A stretch of 64,000 bases of DNA from Velocimicrobium porci (lineage in GTDB: Bacteria > Bacillota > Clostridia > Lachnospirales > Lachnospiraceae). Within the stretch, counting starts at the first letter, position 1; each line of letters starts with the position of its first letter. The stretch lies in contig NZ_VUMT01000012.1 of NCBI RefSeq assembly GCF_009696045.1, forward strand, positions 1 to 64,000. The letters are read 5' to 3'. The position numbers and the translations under genes were made by a program. Positions 50,097 through 59,423 of this stretch are shown here, in pieces. The notes beneath the pieces were generated by a model. The model worked only from the letters and a program-made list of their open reading frames with translations. It was not told the DNA's origin and ran no database searches.

Positions 50097-51710
50097 TTAT
50101 TGTATTGGTCGATAAACGGAAGCAATTGCCTCATAAATTTTTATTCCGTCCATCGCTGCAGAAGTAATTCCACCTGCATAGCCGGCTCCTTCCCCGCAAG
50201 GATAAACTCCCCTTATATTACTCATGTGCTCTTCATCCCGCCAAATTCGAATTGGAGAGGAAGTTCTTGTTTCTACCCCTGACAAGACCGTTTCTGGATT
50301 AGAAAATCCGCGAATTTTATGCTCAAACGCTTCCATTCCCTCTATTAAACTATGACACACATAGTCTGGAAGACATTCTCTTAAATTAGCAAACGAAGTT
50401 TTTCCTTTCGTATTGGGAATGACAGATCCATACCCACTGCTTTTCTTATTCTCTTTAAAATCTCCATAAAGCTGCGTTGGAATCAAACCATTTCCTTTTT
50501 GATATGCAGCTTTTTCCCATTTTCTTTGGAACTCTACCCCTGCCAACGGATGATTTTCTCCAAAGTCAAACGGGTTAACTGAAACGATAATCGCACTGTT
50601 CGCATTTCTTTCATCCCTTGCGGCATTACTCATTCCATTGATTGCTAAGTACCCCTGCTCTGAAGAAGAATTTACAACAAATCCTCCCGGACACATACAA
50701 AAAGAATATACTCCTCTTCCAGAGGAGGATTGATAGGTCACCTTATATTCCGCTGTCGGCAGTTTTTTATAAGCATCTCCATATTGTGCCCTACCAATCA
50801 CCGTTTGCGGATGCTCCACACGAACACCAATTGCAAATGCTTTTTGCTCCATATCCATATGATGTTCATAAAGCATAGAAAAAGTATCCCTTGCGCTATG
50901 ACCAATCGCCAACACCATAACATCACAAGGTACAATATCTTTCTTATTGATTTCAATTGCCTGCAGCTGATTATTTTCTACTTTAAGATCCGTAACAAGA
51001 GAATTAAAATGTACCTCACCGCCAAGGCGGATAATCTCTTCTCTTATTTGTTTCACAACTACCCGAAGCTTGTCTGTCCCGATATGCGGTTTATTTCGAT
51101 ATAGAATATGAGAATCTGCACCAAAATGAACTAATTCCTTTAACACCTTATGATTTCTTCCAATTGGGTCTTTCACTAGAGTATTTAATTTTCCATCCGA
51201 AAACGTGCCCGCTCCGCCTTCACCAAATTGAACATTGGAAGCAGGATTTAATTGATTTGTTGTCCAAAATGTTTCTACGGTTTTTATCCTATCTTCTACT
51301 GCTTCACCACGTTCGAATACAACCGGACAGTATCCAGCTCTGGCAAGTTCCAAAGCACAAAAAAGACCTGCCGGACCAAAACCGACTACAACAGGACGAT
51401 TTTTCATCTTTTTTTCGCCAAACGGCGTAAAATGATAAGAACTTTCCGGAGCTTTTTGAATTGTTTTTGAAACCTTTCCTTTCCAAAATTGCTTCTCATT
51501 TTCTAAGCTCACATCTACGGTATAGCTATATTGAATTGCTTCTTTTCTTCTTGCATCCAAAGAACGTTTGACAAGTTTTACCGTTTGAAGCCGGTCCGGC
51601 TTTACATGAAGATGTTTCGCAATAAAAGGGAGCAAACACTCTATCTCTTCCTCCATTGATTCTGTTTTTATCTTATCTATATCTATTTTAATTTGTGATA
51701 ATCGTATCAT
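50097..51710 (-). CDS. FAD-dependent dehydrogenase, COG2509 family
   Basis: A 537-aa flavoprotein. The N-terminal 90 residues form a small alpha/beta domain (KRSLDARRKEAIQYSYTVDV). The Rossmann FAD site is VVVGFGPAGLFCALELA at about 107-123. Family blocks are NVQFGEGGAGTFSDGKL, GTDKLRVVVKQIRE, VLAIGHSARDTF and VYPCGEGAGYAGGITSAAMDG. The substrate is unknown for this family. It overlaps the upstream flavoprotein gene by 23 bases, so the two are probably translated together. The start has only a weak ribosome site. Confidence 0.92.
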   Translation of the reverse strand: MIRLSQIKIDIDKIKTESMEEEIECLLPFIAKHLHVKPDRLQTVKLVKRSLDARRKEAIQYSYTVDVSLENEKQFWKGKVSKTIQKAPESSYHFTPFGEKKMKNRPVVVGFGPAGLFCALELARAGYCPVVFERGEAVEDRIKTVETFWTTNQLNPASNVQFGEGGAGTFSDGKLNTLVKDPIGRNHKVLKELVHFGADSHILYRNKPHIGTDKLRVVVKQIREEIIRLGGEVHFNSLVTDLKVENNQLQAIEINKKDIVPCDVMVLAIGHSARDTFSMLYEHHMDMEQKAFAIGVRVEHPQTVIGRAQYGDAYKKLPTAEYKVTYQSSSGRGVYSFCMCPGGFVVNSSSEQGYLAINGMSNAARDERNANSAIIVSVNPFDFGENHPLAGVEFQRKWEKAAYQKGNGLIPTQLYGDFKENKKSSGYGSVIPNTKGKTSFANLRECLPDYVCHSLIEGMEAFEHKIRGFSNPETVLSGVETRTSSPIRIWRDEEHMSNIRGVYPCGEGAGYAGGITSAAMDGIKIYEAIASVYRPIQ

Positions 51711-52962
51711 ATTTTAATTTTCCACTTTCCTTTTTCTCAAATCCTGCATTTATTCCTGCAACATAGCCTGTTGACCATGCCCATTGCAAATTATAACCAC
51801 CGCAGATTGCATCTACATCTAATAATTCTCCTGTCAAATACATGCCGGAAACAATTTTAGATTCCAAGCTCTGACAGTCTACTTCATTGCAATCAACACC
51901 ACCAACTGTCACTTGTGACTGTTCAAACGAATTGACAGATTTGATTGTACAACTAAATTTTTTTATTCTTTCTACAATCATTTGAAACTCACTCTCACTC
52001 AGTTCAGACCCTTTTTTCTGCCTTTTAATTCCACTGCATTCTAACAAAACCGCAATTAATTTACTATCAAAAAAACCAACTAGTAAATCTTTTAATGTTT
52101 TTTCTGCATTATAGTGAATTAGCCTCTCTAACAAAAGAATTACTTCTTCTTTTGTATAATCAGGCATAAAATCCAAATCAATTTTAACTTGTTTCTTTTC
52201 CCCCAAAGCAATCGCCACATAACGACTAAGTTGAAAAACAGGAATACCAGAAATTCCATATTTTGTAAGCTGTACTTCCCCATTTTCGACCGCTTTATGT
52301 TTTCCCTCAATCAATAACTCAACCTTTGCTTTTACTCGAATTCCTGCAAGCTTTGAAAAACATGTTTCATTTGCTCTTAATCCTGCAAGTCCCGGATAAA
52401 GTTTGGTCACTGTATGACCAAGCTGTTTTAACAAAGAATAACTGCTGCCATCGCTTCCAAGCGATGCAGCTGACATTCCACCCGTTGCTAAAATAAGCTT
52501 ACTGCTACTATATTGATAACTTTCTGTCAACGCAAGAAATCCGTCTTCTACCTTCCTGATTGAAGTAATATGTTCATTTAATTTTATTTTTACTTTCAAA
52601 CGCTCTAATTCCAGTCGCAACGCTTCCACAATAGAAGAAGCCTGCTCGGAATACGGGTAATAATAACCATTTTTTATTCTTGGATAAATTCCCAGCTCTT
52701 TAAAAAATTCAACCGTCTGATTTTTATCAAATTGAGAAAACACCGTCTTAACAATACAGTCATTTTTAGAATGATAAAACTCCAGTTTTTGCAACTCGTT
52801 TGTATAATTACATTTTCCGTTTCCGGTTGCTAACAATTTCCGCCCTAATTTATCATTATGTTCTAATACTGTAACCGACTTGTGTTGTCTTGCACAGGCA
52901 ATTGCAGCCATCATTCCTGAAGCACCGCCTCCGACTACAATCACATCTGTCTTTCCAGCCAT
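51688..52962 (-). CDS. BaiN/HI0933-type NAD(P)/FAD-dependent oxidoreductase
   Basis: A 424-aa flavoprotein. The N-terminal dinucleotide motif VIVVGGGASGMMAAIACA (about 8-25) is followed by NDKLGRKLLATGNGKCNYTN, the family signature. The C-terminal FAD block is GMYLTGELLDVDAICGGYNLQWAWSTG. Members include BaiN (bile acid dehydroxylation) but most are uncharacterised, so no substrate is claimed. The start follows GGAGGG. It lies upstream of, and overlaps, the COG2509 gene. Confidence 0.93.
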   Translation of the reverse strand: MAGKTDVIVVGGGASGMMAAIACARQHKSVTVLEHNDKLGRKLLATGNGKCNYTNELQKLEFYHSKNDCIVKTVFSQFDKNQTVEFFKELGIYPRIKNGYYYPYSEQASSIVEALRLELERLKVKIKLNEHITSIRKVEDGFLALTESYQYSSSKLILATGGMSAASLGSDGSSYSLLKQLGHTVTKLYPGLAGLRANETCFSKLAGIRVKAKVELLIEGKHKAVENGEVQLTKYGISGIPVFQLSRYVAIALGEKKQVKIDLDFMPDYTKEEVILLLERLIHYNAEKTLKDLLVGFFDSKLIAVLLECSGIKRQKKGSELSESEFQMIVERIKKFSCTIKSVNSFEQSQVTVGGVDCNEVDCQSLESKIVSGMYLTGELLDVDAICGGYNLQWAWSTGYVAGINAGFEKKESGKLKYDTIITN

Positions 52963-53044
52963 CTTTTTCCCTCCGTTTCACATGTTTTTTTATTATAGCA
53001 TGTTTTCTTATATTTGACTAGGAGGAAGTTCTTCTTGAAACAGC

Positions 53045-53097
53045 AAACGCATAAATAAAACGGTTTCCAATAAGAATACCGTTTCATTCATGCGTTT
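53045..53097 (-). terminator. Terminator after the BofC-like gene
   Basis: AAACGCAT (53045-53052) pairs with ATGCGTTT (53090-53097), with a second inner stem AAACGGT/ACCGTTT. It lies 20 bases past the stop of the minus-strand gene at 53117. Confidence 0.85.
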
Positions 53098-53116
53098 ATT
53101 TTGCTTTCTATAGGAA

Positions 53117-53734
53117 TCAACTTGAATAATTTTCTAAAATTCCATAAAGTTCTTGCTTATCTTTTACATAAAACCCCTGTTCTAATTTCGTAAGTTCTTC
53201 TTCGGGAAGAGAATCCACCATTAGTCCGGTATATTCAAAAACCCTCTTTTTATCGCTGTAATACACAACAATTTCACTGTTTTTTGCAACCATAAAAAAC
53301 TTATAAGCTGCCTGTTTCGAATCGTAAGTTTTTCTTAATACTATTTTGTCTTTTGAAAACGATATAAGGTCATAAGCAATCAGACCATTTCTTTTTTCTT
53401 CTTTTGGCATTTCTTCTAAATAAACATTTAAGTATTCCGCCAGTTCTTCTCTCGTGTAACCGACAAATCGTTCTAATATCGACATCTTTTTATCTGTTAC
53501 TGTCTTTGTTTCTATATCATATTCCTCTAAAACACATTGTGTATAAGGAGTTATTGTAGCTATTTTTGTAGTGTCTGTTTCAACCATTTCGGCTTTGCTT
53601 TTTTCTGCTTCGCTTTGTTTTTCCTCCTGCTTAAAATGCTGATAAGATAACCGATAACTTCCATAATAGCACAAGGACAATAGCATAACAGAAAAAAAAG
53701 TTCCTGCGATATAGATTCCTGCTTTTCTTTTCAA
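53117..53734 (-). CDS. Membrane-anchored protein, possibly BofC-like
   Basis: A 205-aa protein with a basic start (MKRKAGIYIAG after a TTG codon), one membrane helix at about 5-25 and an extracytoplasmic domain. The last 60 residues (VVYYSDKKRVFEYTG, then LPEEELTKLEQGFYVKDKQEL) resemble the C-terminal domain of BofC, a forespore regulator, but the match is weak and made by eye. The start is TTG at 53734, since AAAGGAG lies eight bases upstream; a frame reaching back to 53776 would cross a long hairpin. A perfect 17-bp hairpin (53757-53798) precedes the ribosome site. The DUF3048 lipoprotein gene is upstream. Confidence 0.65.
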   Translation of the reverse strand: MKRKAGIYIAGTFFSVMLLSLCYYGSYRLSYQHFKQEEKQSEAEKSKAEMVETDTTKIATITPYTQCVLEEYDIETKTVTDKKMSILERFVGYTREELAEYLNVYLEEMPKEEKRNGLIAYDLISFSKDKIVLRKTYDSKQAAYKFFMVAKNSEIVVYYSDKKRVFEYTGLMVDSLPEEELTKLEQGFYVKDKQELYGILENYSS

Positions 53735-53756
53735 TGGAATCGCTCCTTTTTCTTTC

Positions 53757-53798
53757 TTTTTGAATAGTCTGCCCAATATTTGGCAGACTATTCAAAAA
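53757..53798 (-). promoter_or_regulatory. Perfect 17-bp hairpin between the DUF3048 and BofC-like genes
   Basis: TTTTTGAATAGTCTGCC (53757-53773) and GGCAGACTATTCAAAAA (53782-53798) pair without a mismatch around an eight-base loop. On the minus strand the stem is followed by A-rich sequence and the AAAGGAG of the next gene, not by a T-run. It could end transcription using the Ts inside the stem, or act in the leader of the BofC-like gene. Confidence 0.75.
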
Positions 53799-53821
53799 AA
53801 GGAGTCACTTTATTTTTATTG

Positions 53822-54904
53822 CTACTTCTCTTCACTATAAAATTTTAAAAGTTCTTTTTGTTTTTCCGGATACAGGGCGATATAGCTTTTACCAGGATTT
53901 ATCGATAATATATTACCATCCAAATCATAATAATACATTTCATGGCTCGCTTCCTTCTTTTTCCATGTTATTTCGGTCGCTTTTCCGTTCGTAATATAGT
54001 ATCCGGTCCCTGACGAATTTTCAATATCCATTGTCTGATAGTCCTTCGTTCCGATATCCCATTGCTTTACAAACTGAAGAATCAGATTTTTAAAATGAAG
54101 CTGTTTTTTTGTCTGTGCATCAATATGAGGCTCACCAAATTGCCAGCGATAATACGTCTTATCTTTTTTATCATATTTGAAATAAGGCGTCGTATAACTT
54201 GAAAATCCAAGTTCCACTTTTTTCGCTTCTTTTCCATTTTTTATTGTTTGTTCCTTATCATAAAAATTAAAATGATTCTGATTTTCCTTTTTATACTCCG
54301 TCCGATATCCTTTTATTTCTGTTCCCTTCAAAATTCCTTTTTTACTTGCAAATGCATTATGAGGTGCTTTAATTGAATTATCTCTGTAAAAAACAGTCGA
54401 CCCAACTGCTTCCAATCCACTTAAATTATCTACGCCTAATTGCTTCATTTTATCAATCGCCCAAGGTGTCTGACCATAGTGAACATAAATTGCATCATAT
54501 TCATCTGCAATACTCACGTAATAATGTCTTGCACTCCGCGCAGAGCCAATGCGGTCTGAATCAAAATCTTCATATAATCCCATCAGACGGGTGATTCCGC
54601 CTTCAACAACTGCTTCATAAAGAATCGAAGCCTGTTCCGTAGAGCTTTGGGGACTTGCAAATTTAATATTATTTAACATAACTGCATACGGACGTTTCTT
54701 TGCAATTTTTTCATCCACCCATAATCCTGTTAATCTGCTTTTCGCTTCTCCATCGTGATTTTCTTCTTTTTCTTGCTTTGACTCTTCCTTCTTTGTTTCC
54801 TTCTGAACCACCTGTTCTTTCGAAACCTTTGTATCCTCTTTTTTACAGCCAGTGAAAGCAACAGCAAAAAGAAGAAGGACACAAATCCATTTTATTTTTT
54901 TCAT
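53822..54904 (-). CDS. DUF3048 (YerB-like) lipoprotein
   Basis: A 360-aa exported lipoprotein with lipobox FTGC (cysteine near residue 19). A Lys/Glu-rich linker (about 22-55) leads to the DUF3048 domains: RPYAVMLNNIKFASPQSS, EGGITRLMGLYED, RIGSARSARHYYVSIADEYD and IYVHYGQTPWA. The C-terminal domain has GTGYYITNGKATEITWKK. The function is unknown; YerB is a Bacillus homologue. The start follows AGGAG. It lies between ybeY upstream and the BofC-like gene downstream. Confidence 0.93.
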   Translation of the reverse strand: MKKIKWICVLLLFAVAFTGCKKEDTKVSKEQVVQKETKKEESKQEKEENHDGEAKSRLTGLWVDEKIAKKRPYAVMLNNIKFASPQSSTEQASILYEAVVEGGITRLMGLYEDFDSDRIGSARSARHYYVSIADEYDAIYVHYGQTPWAIDKMKQLGVDNLSGLEAVGSTVFYRDNSIKAPHNAFASKKGILKGTEIKGYRTEYKKENQNHFNFYDKEQTIKNGKEAKKVELGFSSYTTPYFKYDKKDKTYYRWQFGEPHIDAQTKKQLHFKNLILQFVKQWDIGTKDYQTMDIENSSGTGYYITNGKATEITWKKKEASHEMYYYDLDGNILSINPGKSYIALYPEKQKELLKFYSEEK

Positions 54905-54919
54905 AACCTATTTACACTC

Positions 54920-55417
54920 CTATTCTCTTGTAATTCCTAATATTTCTAGTATATCCCTTTGTTTCTGTTCCATAACAACTCGTTCCTCATCTTCCATATG
55001 ATCATATCCACAAAGATGTAACATACTATGAGCCGTTAAAAATGCAATTTCCCGTTCCAAAGAGTGACCATACTCTTTTGCCTGCTCACTAGCTCGCTCG
55101 ACCGAAATCATAATATCACCTAATAATAACTCCCCGGTTTCTGGATGAAAACAGTCATAAGCTTCTTCGAAATCCTCAAAATTAGAAGGTCTGTCATATT
55201 CCAGCATAGGAAACGATAATACATCGGTTGGCTTGTCCATATCGCGAAACTCTTTATTTACCATTTGAATTTCTTTGTTATTTGTCAAAACTACATTTAC
55301 TTCTGTTTCATACGGGCAGTTTTCATAGTCTAATGTTTCCTCAATCACTGAGCAAATCAACTTTTCATAATCAAATGGTAATTGAATTAATTCATCACAA
55401 TCAAAATGTACTGTCAT
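54920..55417 (-). CDS. ybeY: Endoribonuclease YbeY
   Basis: A 165-aa zinc-dependent RNase required for 16S rRNA 3'-end maturation and ribosome quality control. The zinc-binding motif HSMLHLCGYDHMEDEE supplies three histidines, and NKEFRDMDKPTDVLSFPM is the second conserved block. In most members the motif starts HGxLHL; here the glycine is serine. The start follows AAAGGAG. It follows the PgpH-like gene by 12 bases, the same order as in Bacillus and Listeria. Confidence 0.96.
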   Translation of the reverse strand: MTVHFDCDELIQLPFDYEKLICSVIEETLDYENCPYETEVNVVLTNNKEIQMVNKEFRDMDKPTDVLSFPMLEYDRPSNFEDFEEAYDCFHPETGELLLGDIMISVERASEQAKEYGHSLEREIAFLTAHSMLHLCGYDHMEDEERVVMEQKQRDILEILGITRE

Positions 55418-55429
55418 ACTCGTTCTCCT

Positions 55430-56686
55430 TTAAAATAAAGATTCTATAAAATATTGTTTTAACTTATTAAACTCAGAAATTGAAATCCCCGATTCATCTA
55501 ATGCTCCTTTTGTAAACCGAATATCCATAATATTAGAAACAATTTTATTAACCGGCTGTTCTTTCAATTCCCGTCCTTCTTTTGATGCCTTTTTCTTTTC
55601 ATACTCAAAGTAATGAATGGTAGAAACCACACTCTCCGCCAGCATAACTACTGCTGCCTCTTTTGACTTTGGTTTCTCAATCTTTGAATTATGCTGTTTT
55701 ATAACATCTACAACTTCTTTTGGAAAATGATACTCTTTTGTGAGTAAAACTCCCTCTTCCACATAATCTTTTCCCTTTAATTTTCCAATTTCATGGTATA
55801 GTCCACCAGCCCTTGCAACCTCTTGATTACATCCAATCAACCGGGCAGCACCTGAAGATAGCTCTGCTATTTTTAAAGAATGGCCATAAAGCACAGTTGA
55901 ACGTTCTCTTAACTGTTTTAGTAATTCAAAATCTTCCGATAAAATTTTTGGATATATATCTTCTGTTGAACTCCTAGCATTTCCTAGCATATCGCCATCC
56001 ATTTTTTCCAATCCAATTTTACTTTCTTCCCATTCCATATACTTTGTTCCATAACGAAAGCCAAGGAATATAGAAACGGTCACAAGAACTGTTGTTCCAA
56101 CTGAATAAAATGTATTTGTATTCATAGAGTCATGAAAAACAAAATTATTAGCGACAAATAACAATATAATATTGCAAGAAACAGTAATAATTGTAACATA
56201 AATAAAAGTTATCCTTTTGTCACAGTATTTACCTAATAAACATATAACCGCACCTAAAATAAAATAAAATAAAAATTCTTCAATTGTATACCGGTTTAAA
56301 CTACAAACGAAATATGTAAAAATAAACTGTATCGCCAAACCCAAATAGAGATTTAAATATGCAGCAATCCACGCACCCCCTACCATCCATAAATTATATA
56401 CAGGTACTGCTCCAGAGGCGATGGAAAAACAAAGTGACAAAAAATAAGAAGCTACAAACAGCTGTTGTTTTTGTTTTTCATCAATTAAGCGAAACTCATC
56501 AATATCAATTCCAAACCAGACAATTAAAACCATTAATATCGTCATTGCAAATGATTTTCTCAAACTATTTGCTTTTTGAGGAAATAAATTATTAGCAACA
56601 AATCCACCTAATATTGTTGCTAATAATAAAATTACTCCTATTAGAGTTTCCTTCTTTTTTCTAAATAACATTTTTTTCTCTTTCAT
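55430..56686 (-). CDS. PgpH-like membrane HD-domain protein (short, altered metal site)
   Basis: A 418-aa protein with about six or seven helices at residues 14-215, followed by a cytosolic HD-type domain at about 245-400. Its place between phoH and ybeY is that of pgpH (yqfF), the c-di-AMP phosphodiesterase. It lacks the large extracytoplasmic N-terminal domain of the 700-aa PgpH. In the HD domain the first histidine (YGHSLKIAELS) and QHN are kept, but the HD pair reads HE (GLYHEIGK), and the later conserved Asp also reads Glu (VMLAESVVS). Activity is therefore uncertain. The start is placed after AAAGGA. It may be an altered phosphodiesterase or only a sensor of the nucleotide. Confidence 0.78.
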   Translation of the reverse strand: MKEKKMLFRKKKETLIGVILLLATILGGFVANNLFPQKANSLRKSFAMTILMVLIVWFGIDIDEFRLIDEKQKQQLFVASYFLSLCFSIASGAVPVYNLWMVGGAWIAAYLNLYLGLAIQFIFTYFVCSLNRYTIEEFLFYFILGAVICLLGKYCDKRITFIYVTIITVSCNIILLFVANNFVFHDSMNTNTFYSVGTTVLVTVSIFLGFRYGTKYMEWEESKIGLEKMDGDMLGNARSSTEDIYPKILSEDFELLKQLRERSTVLYGHSLKIAELSSGAARLIGCNQEVARAGGLYHEIGKLKGKDYVEEGVLLTKEYHFPKEVVDVIKQHNSKIEKPKSKEAAVVMLAESVVSTIHYFEYEKKKASKEGRELKEQPVNKIVSNIMDIRFTKGALDESGISISEFNKLKQYFIESLF

Positions 56687-56703
56687 AAATTATCTATCCT
56701 TTG

Positions 56704-57708
56704 TCAGCTTCTTCGATTTTTTCTTTCTCTTCCTCCCCTTTCTGTTCGACTCATTCTCGTTTCATAAGCATCATATGCCTTTACAATCTTTTGTACTAAC
56801 GGATGCCTTACAACATCCTGATTTGTCAAATAAGAAAAGCCTATATCGTCAATTTTATTTAACACTTTTACAGCCTGTTCTAACCCTGATTTCGTTCCAC
56901 TTGGCAAATCTTTTTGTGTCAAGTCCCCCGTAACTACCACTTTTGATCCAAAGCCAATACGCGTCAAGAACATTTTCATCTGAGCCGGTGTCGTATTTTG
57001 TGCCTCATCTAAAATAATAAAAGCATTATCTAACGTTCTTCCTCTCATGTAAGCCAAAGGTGCAACCTCAATTAACCCTTTTTCTGCATTTTTCATGTAA
57101 CTGTCAGGACCCATAATTTGATATAAAGCATCATATAATGGTCTTAAATAGGGATCTACCTTGCTTTGCAAATCTCCGGGTAAAAATCCAAGTTTCTCTC
57201 CCGCTTCAATCGCAGGTCTTGTTAAAATAATTTTTCCTACTTCACCATTTTTAAATGCAGTAATTGCCATTGCCATCGCAAGATACGTTTTACCTGTTCC
57301 TGCAGGACCAATTCCAAATACAATCATTTTTTTTCGAATCTGATCCACATAATTTTTCTGTCCTAATGTTTTTGGTTTAATCGCTCTTCCTTGAATTGTA
57401 TGACAGATTAAATCCGAGTCAATTTCTAAAATTGCCTCTTCCTTTTCTTCCAAACATAAAGATAAGGCATAATTCACGTTTTGTTCTGTTATTGTATTGC
57501 CTCGTTTTGAAAGCTCTGTTAATTGAACAAAAACACTCTTTGCCTTTGTTATATTTTGCTGTCCTCCAATTATCTTTATTTCTCCATTTCGTGCTACAAC
57601 CGTAACATTCAAAGTTTTTTCAATAATTTTAATAAACGAATCAAATTGACCAAATATATTTTTTTCATGTTCTGCCGGTATATCAATTGTTGTCTCCACT
57701 ATGCTCAT
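56704..57708 (-). CDS. phoH: PhoH-like ATPase
   Basis: A 334-aa cytosolic protein of the PhoH family, an ATPase/helicase-like factor linked to RNA metabolism. An N-terminal KH-like region (about 1-100) is followed by the ATPase: Walker A GPAGTGKTYLAMAMA, the block LTRPAIEAGEKLGFLPGDL, and Walker B AFIILDEAQNTTP. VVTGDLTQKDLP is also typical. The ATG at 57708 is preferred over a TTG at 57720, though GGAGG is 13 bases from the ATG. The gene overlaps the end of yqfD by 26 bases, so it is probably translated with it. Confidence 0.95.
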   Translation of the reverse strand: MSIVETTIDIPAEHEKNIFGQFDSFIKIIEKTLNVTVVARNGEIKIIGGQQNITKAKSVFVQLTELSKRGNTITEQNVNYALSLCLEEKEEAILEIDSDLICHTIQGRAIKPKTLGQKNYVDQIRKKMIVFGIGPAGTGKTYLAMAMAITAFKNGEVGKIILTRPAIEAGEKLGFLPGDLQSKVDPYLRPLYDALYQIMGPDSYMKNAEKGLIEVAPLAYMRGRTLDNAFIILDEAQNTTPAQMKMFLTRIGFGSKVVVTGDLTQKDLPSGTKSGLEQAVKVLNKIDDIGFSYLTNQDVVRHPLVQKIVKAYDAYETRMSRTERGGRERKNRRS

Positions 57709-58933
57709 CTGGTAATGCAAACCTCCACTCGTCTTCTTTTACAGTACAAAACAAATCTGCTCTTTTTTCCACTTTTAAATTTCCTTCTGAAATACAGTTT
57801 GTTTTGTCCACTATTATTTTAACATTATTTTCTTTAATTAACACCCCTTTTTCCATTAATTTTTCTACAAAATAAGAAAGTTGCTTCTTCGCAAGCTTTT
57901 TTGCCCCTTTATCTGTATATATTGCAATCCCGTTTTTATATTCCCGCTTCGCTATTCTTTCCATTTCAATCGGAAAAACCAACGAATGATTCAAATGAAT
58001 TTGTTTCTTTTCTGCTAATATATCATATTTTTGTATCTTATTCAAAAAATTAATTGGATTCATTAAGGTTATTTGATTTTTATGAAAAGTAAAGCGATAT
58101 TCTATCTGTTCTTTTCCTGTATAGAGCTTTTTAAGATGTTTCCTTGGAAACTGATTTGCATAAGGAATTGTTGTTTCAATCATAACATCTCCATCAGCCG
58201 GAACCGCCTCTTTGTTCACCAATAATTGATTATCTCCCATTATTTCCACGACACCGGAAATTAAAATATCCCCTTTTTTTACCTTGTCACCTTTTTTTAC
58301 TTTAGGAGTTCCTTTTCTTGTAACAATCGATGTGATAACTCCATCACAAGGAGCCTTTATATGAACCGGTGTTTTTCTCTCCTCATATAGAGTAGGCATT
58401 TTGGTTTCTTTTATACGAATCAAAAGCTTTGTCCCTTTTCGCTCGGCAGATACCCACCCAATATCTGTATACTTTTCCCGAATCGCTGTTTCGATTGCCG
58501 GGCAATCCAAATTTTTTTTCTGCATTCCTGCATAGACATCTATTTCTTGCAAAAATTTCATTAATGTTTCGGATGTGTAAGTATATTGTCCCGAAAACTG
58601 AATGTCCCATATAAAAGTAGACAGAAAATATAAAAGGAAAAAAAATGCTGTTACCCCAACGCATAATCCCTTTCTTTCCCATAGTTTTTTTACGTAAAAT
58701 GGAAACCCTTTTCGTCTTCTTATATATGGTCTTGTTTTTGTTTTTTTTGCTATGTAACGAAGCTCTTTAAAATGATCCACACGAATGAGGAATTCATATC
58801 CTTCTTCACATTTTTTAATATTCCAAATTAAAATATCGCGGCTTCTGCAAAGATTAATAAAACGTTCCGGAGAATTTCCTCTAATTCGTACAAATAAATA
58901 TCCATAGTACCATTTTATAAAATAATCTAACAA
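57683..58933 (-). CDS. yqfD: Sporulation protein YqfD
   Basis: A 416-aa mother-cell sporulation protein with one membrane helix at about residue 92-110 (VGVTAFFFLLYFLSTFIW) and a long C-terminal extracytoplasmic part. The block QEIDVYAGMQKKNLDCPAIE and WVSAERKGTKLLIRIKET and the KGDKVKKGDILISGVVE repeat-like strand are family features. The start is TTG at 58933, six bases after AGGGGG; the first residues (LDYFIKWYYGYLFVRIRG) then align with the family N terminus. Longer frames overlap yqfC. It forms a block with yqfC upstream and phoH downstream, as in Bacillus. Confidence 0.93.
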   Translation of the reverse strand: MLDYFIKWYYGYLFVRIRGNSPERFINLCRSRDILIWNIKKCEEGYEFLIRVDHFKELRYIAKKTKTRPYIRRRKGFPFYVKKLWERKGLCVGVTAFFFLLYFLSTFIWDIQFSGQYTYTSETLMKFLQEIDVYAGMQKKNLDCPAIETAIREKYTDIGWVSAERKGTKLLIRIKETKMPTLYEERKTPVHIKAPCDGVITSIVTRKGTPKVKKGDKVKKGDILISGVVEIMGDNQLLVNKEAVPADGDVMIETTIPYANQFPRKHLKKLYTGKEQIEYRFTFHKNQITLMNPINFLNKIQKYDILAEKKQIHLNHSLVFPIEMERIAKREYKNGIAIYTDKGAKKLAKKQLSYFVEKLMEKGVLIKENNVKIIVDKTNCISEGNLKVEKRADLFCTVKEDEWRFALPDEHSGDNN

Positions 58934-58964
58934 GCGTATCCCCCTAACCACTGCTATTTTCCGC

Positions 58965-59243
58965 TCAACAGCAGTAATCAATATGTTCAATCCATCCACT
59001 GACTTTCATTTCGTCTTCGGTATAATAGCGGATAATTAAATTTTTCCCTATAATATGTATTCTTCCTATTTTTGTCTGTATTCGTAAAAGGTCACCTGTA
59101 TATTCTATGATACCTTTATAATTTTCAATACAAAGTTCTGTCTGACCGGTCATCGTAAGGATAGGTGCTCCTGCCAAAATGTCAGATGGCAGCTTTATAC
59201 TACTGGATAGCGATTCCATATGTGCCTGGGTTTTTGAATTCAT
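58965..59243 (-). CDS. yqfC: Sporulation protein YqfC (YabP family)
   Basis: A 92-aa protein of the YabP/YqfC family. LPSDILAGAPILTMTGQTELCIENY and YKGIIEYTGDLLRIQTKIGRIHI and KNLIIRYYTEDEMKVSGWI are the family pattern. In Bacillus it is expressed in the mother cell under sigma E. The start follows TGGAGG. Its presence, with yqfD, is the best evidence here that the organism makes spores or descends from spore formers. It lies downstream of rpsU, whose terminator separates the two. Confidence 0.95.
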   Translation of the reverse strand: MNSKTQAHMESLSSSIKLPSDILAGAPILTMTGQTELCIENYKGIIEYTGDLLRIQTKIGRIHIIGKNLIIRYYTEDEMKVSGWIEHIDYCC

Positions 59244-59310
59244 AGTTGCCTCCAGAAAATTTGATACTATTACTATTATATGATGACTGAATTATTTGGA
59301 TACAAAAAAA

Positions 59311-59339
59311 CAACCGCAAAATTTGTCCATTTGCGATTG
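59311..59339 (-). terminator. Terminator of rpsU
   Basis: CAACCGCAAA (59311-59320) pairs with TTTGCGATTG (59330-59339) with one mismatch. On the minus strand a run of seven T follows. A second inverted repeat, AGGGTG (59367-59372) with CACCCT (59386-59391), lies between it and the rpsU stop. Confidence 0.85.
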
Positions 59340-59423
59340 CTAATTATTCGATTTCTTATAACATAGAGGGTGAAACAAATTGTTCCACCCTTTATCTTGC
59401 ACAAATTAAATTAAGTTTTTCAA

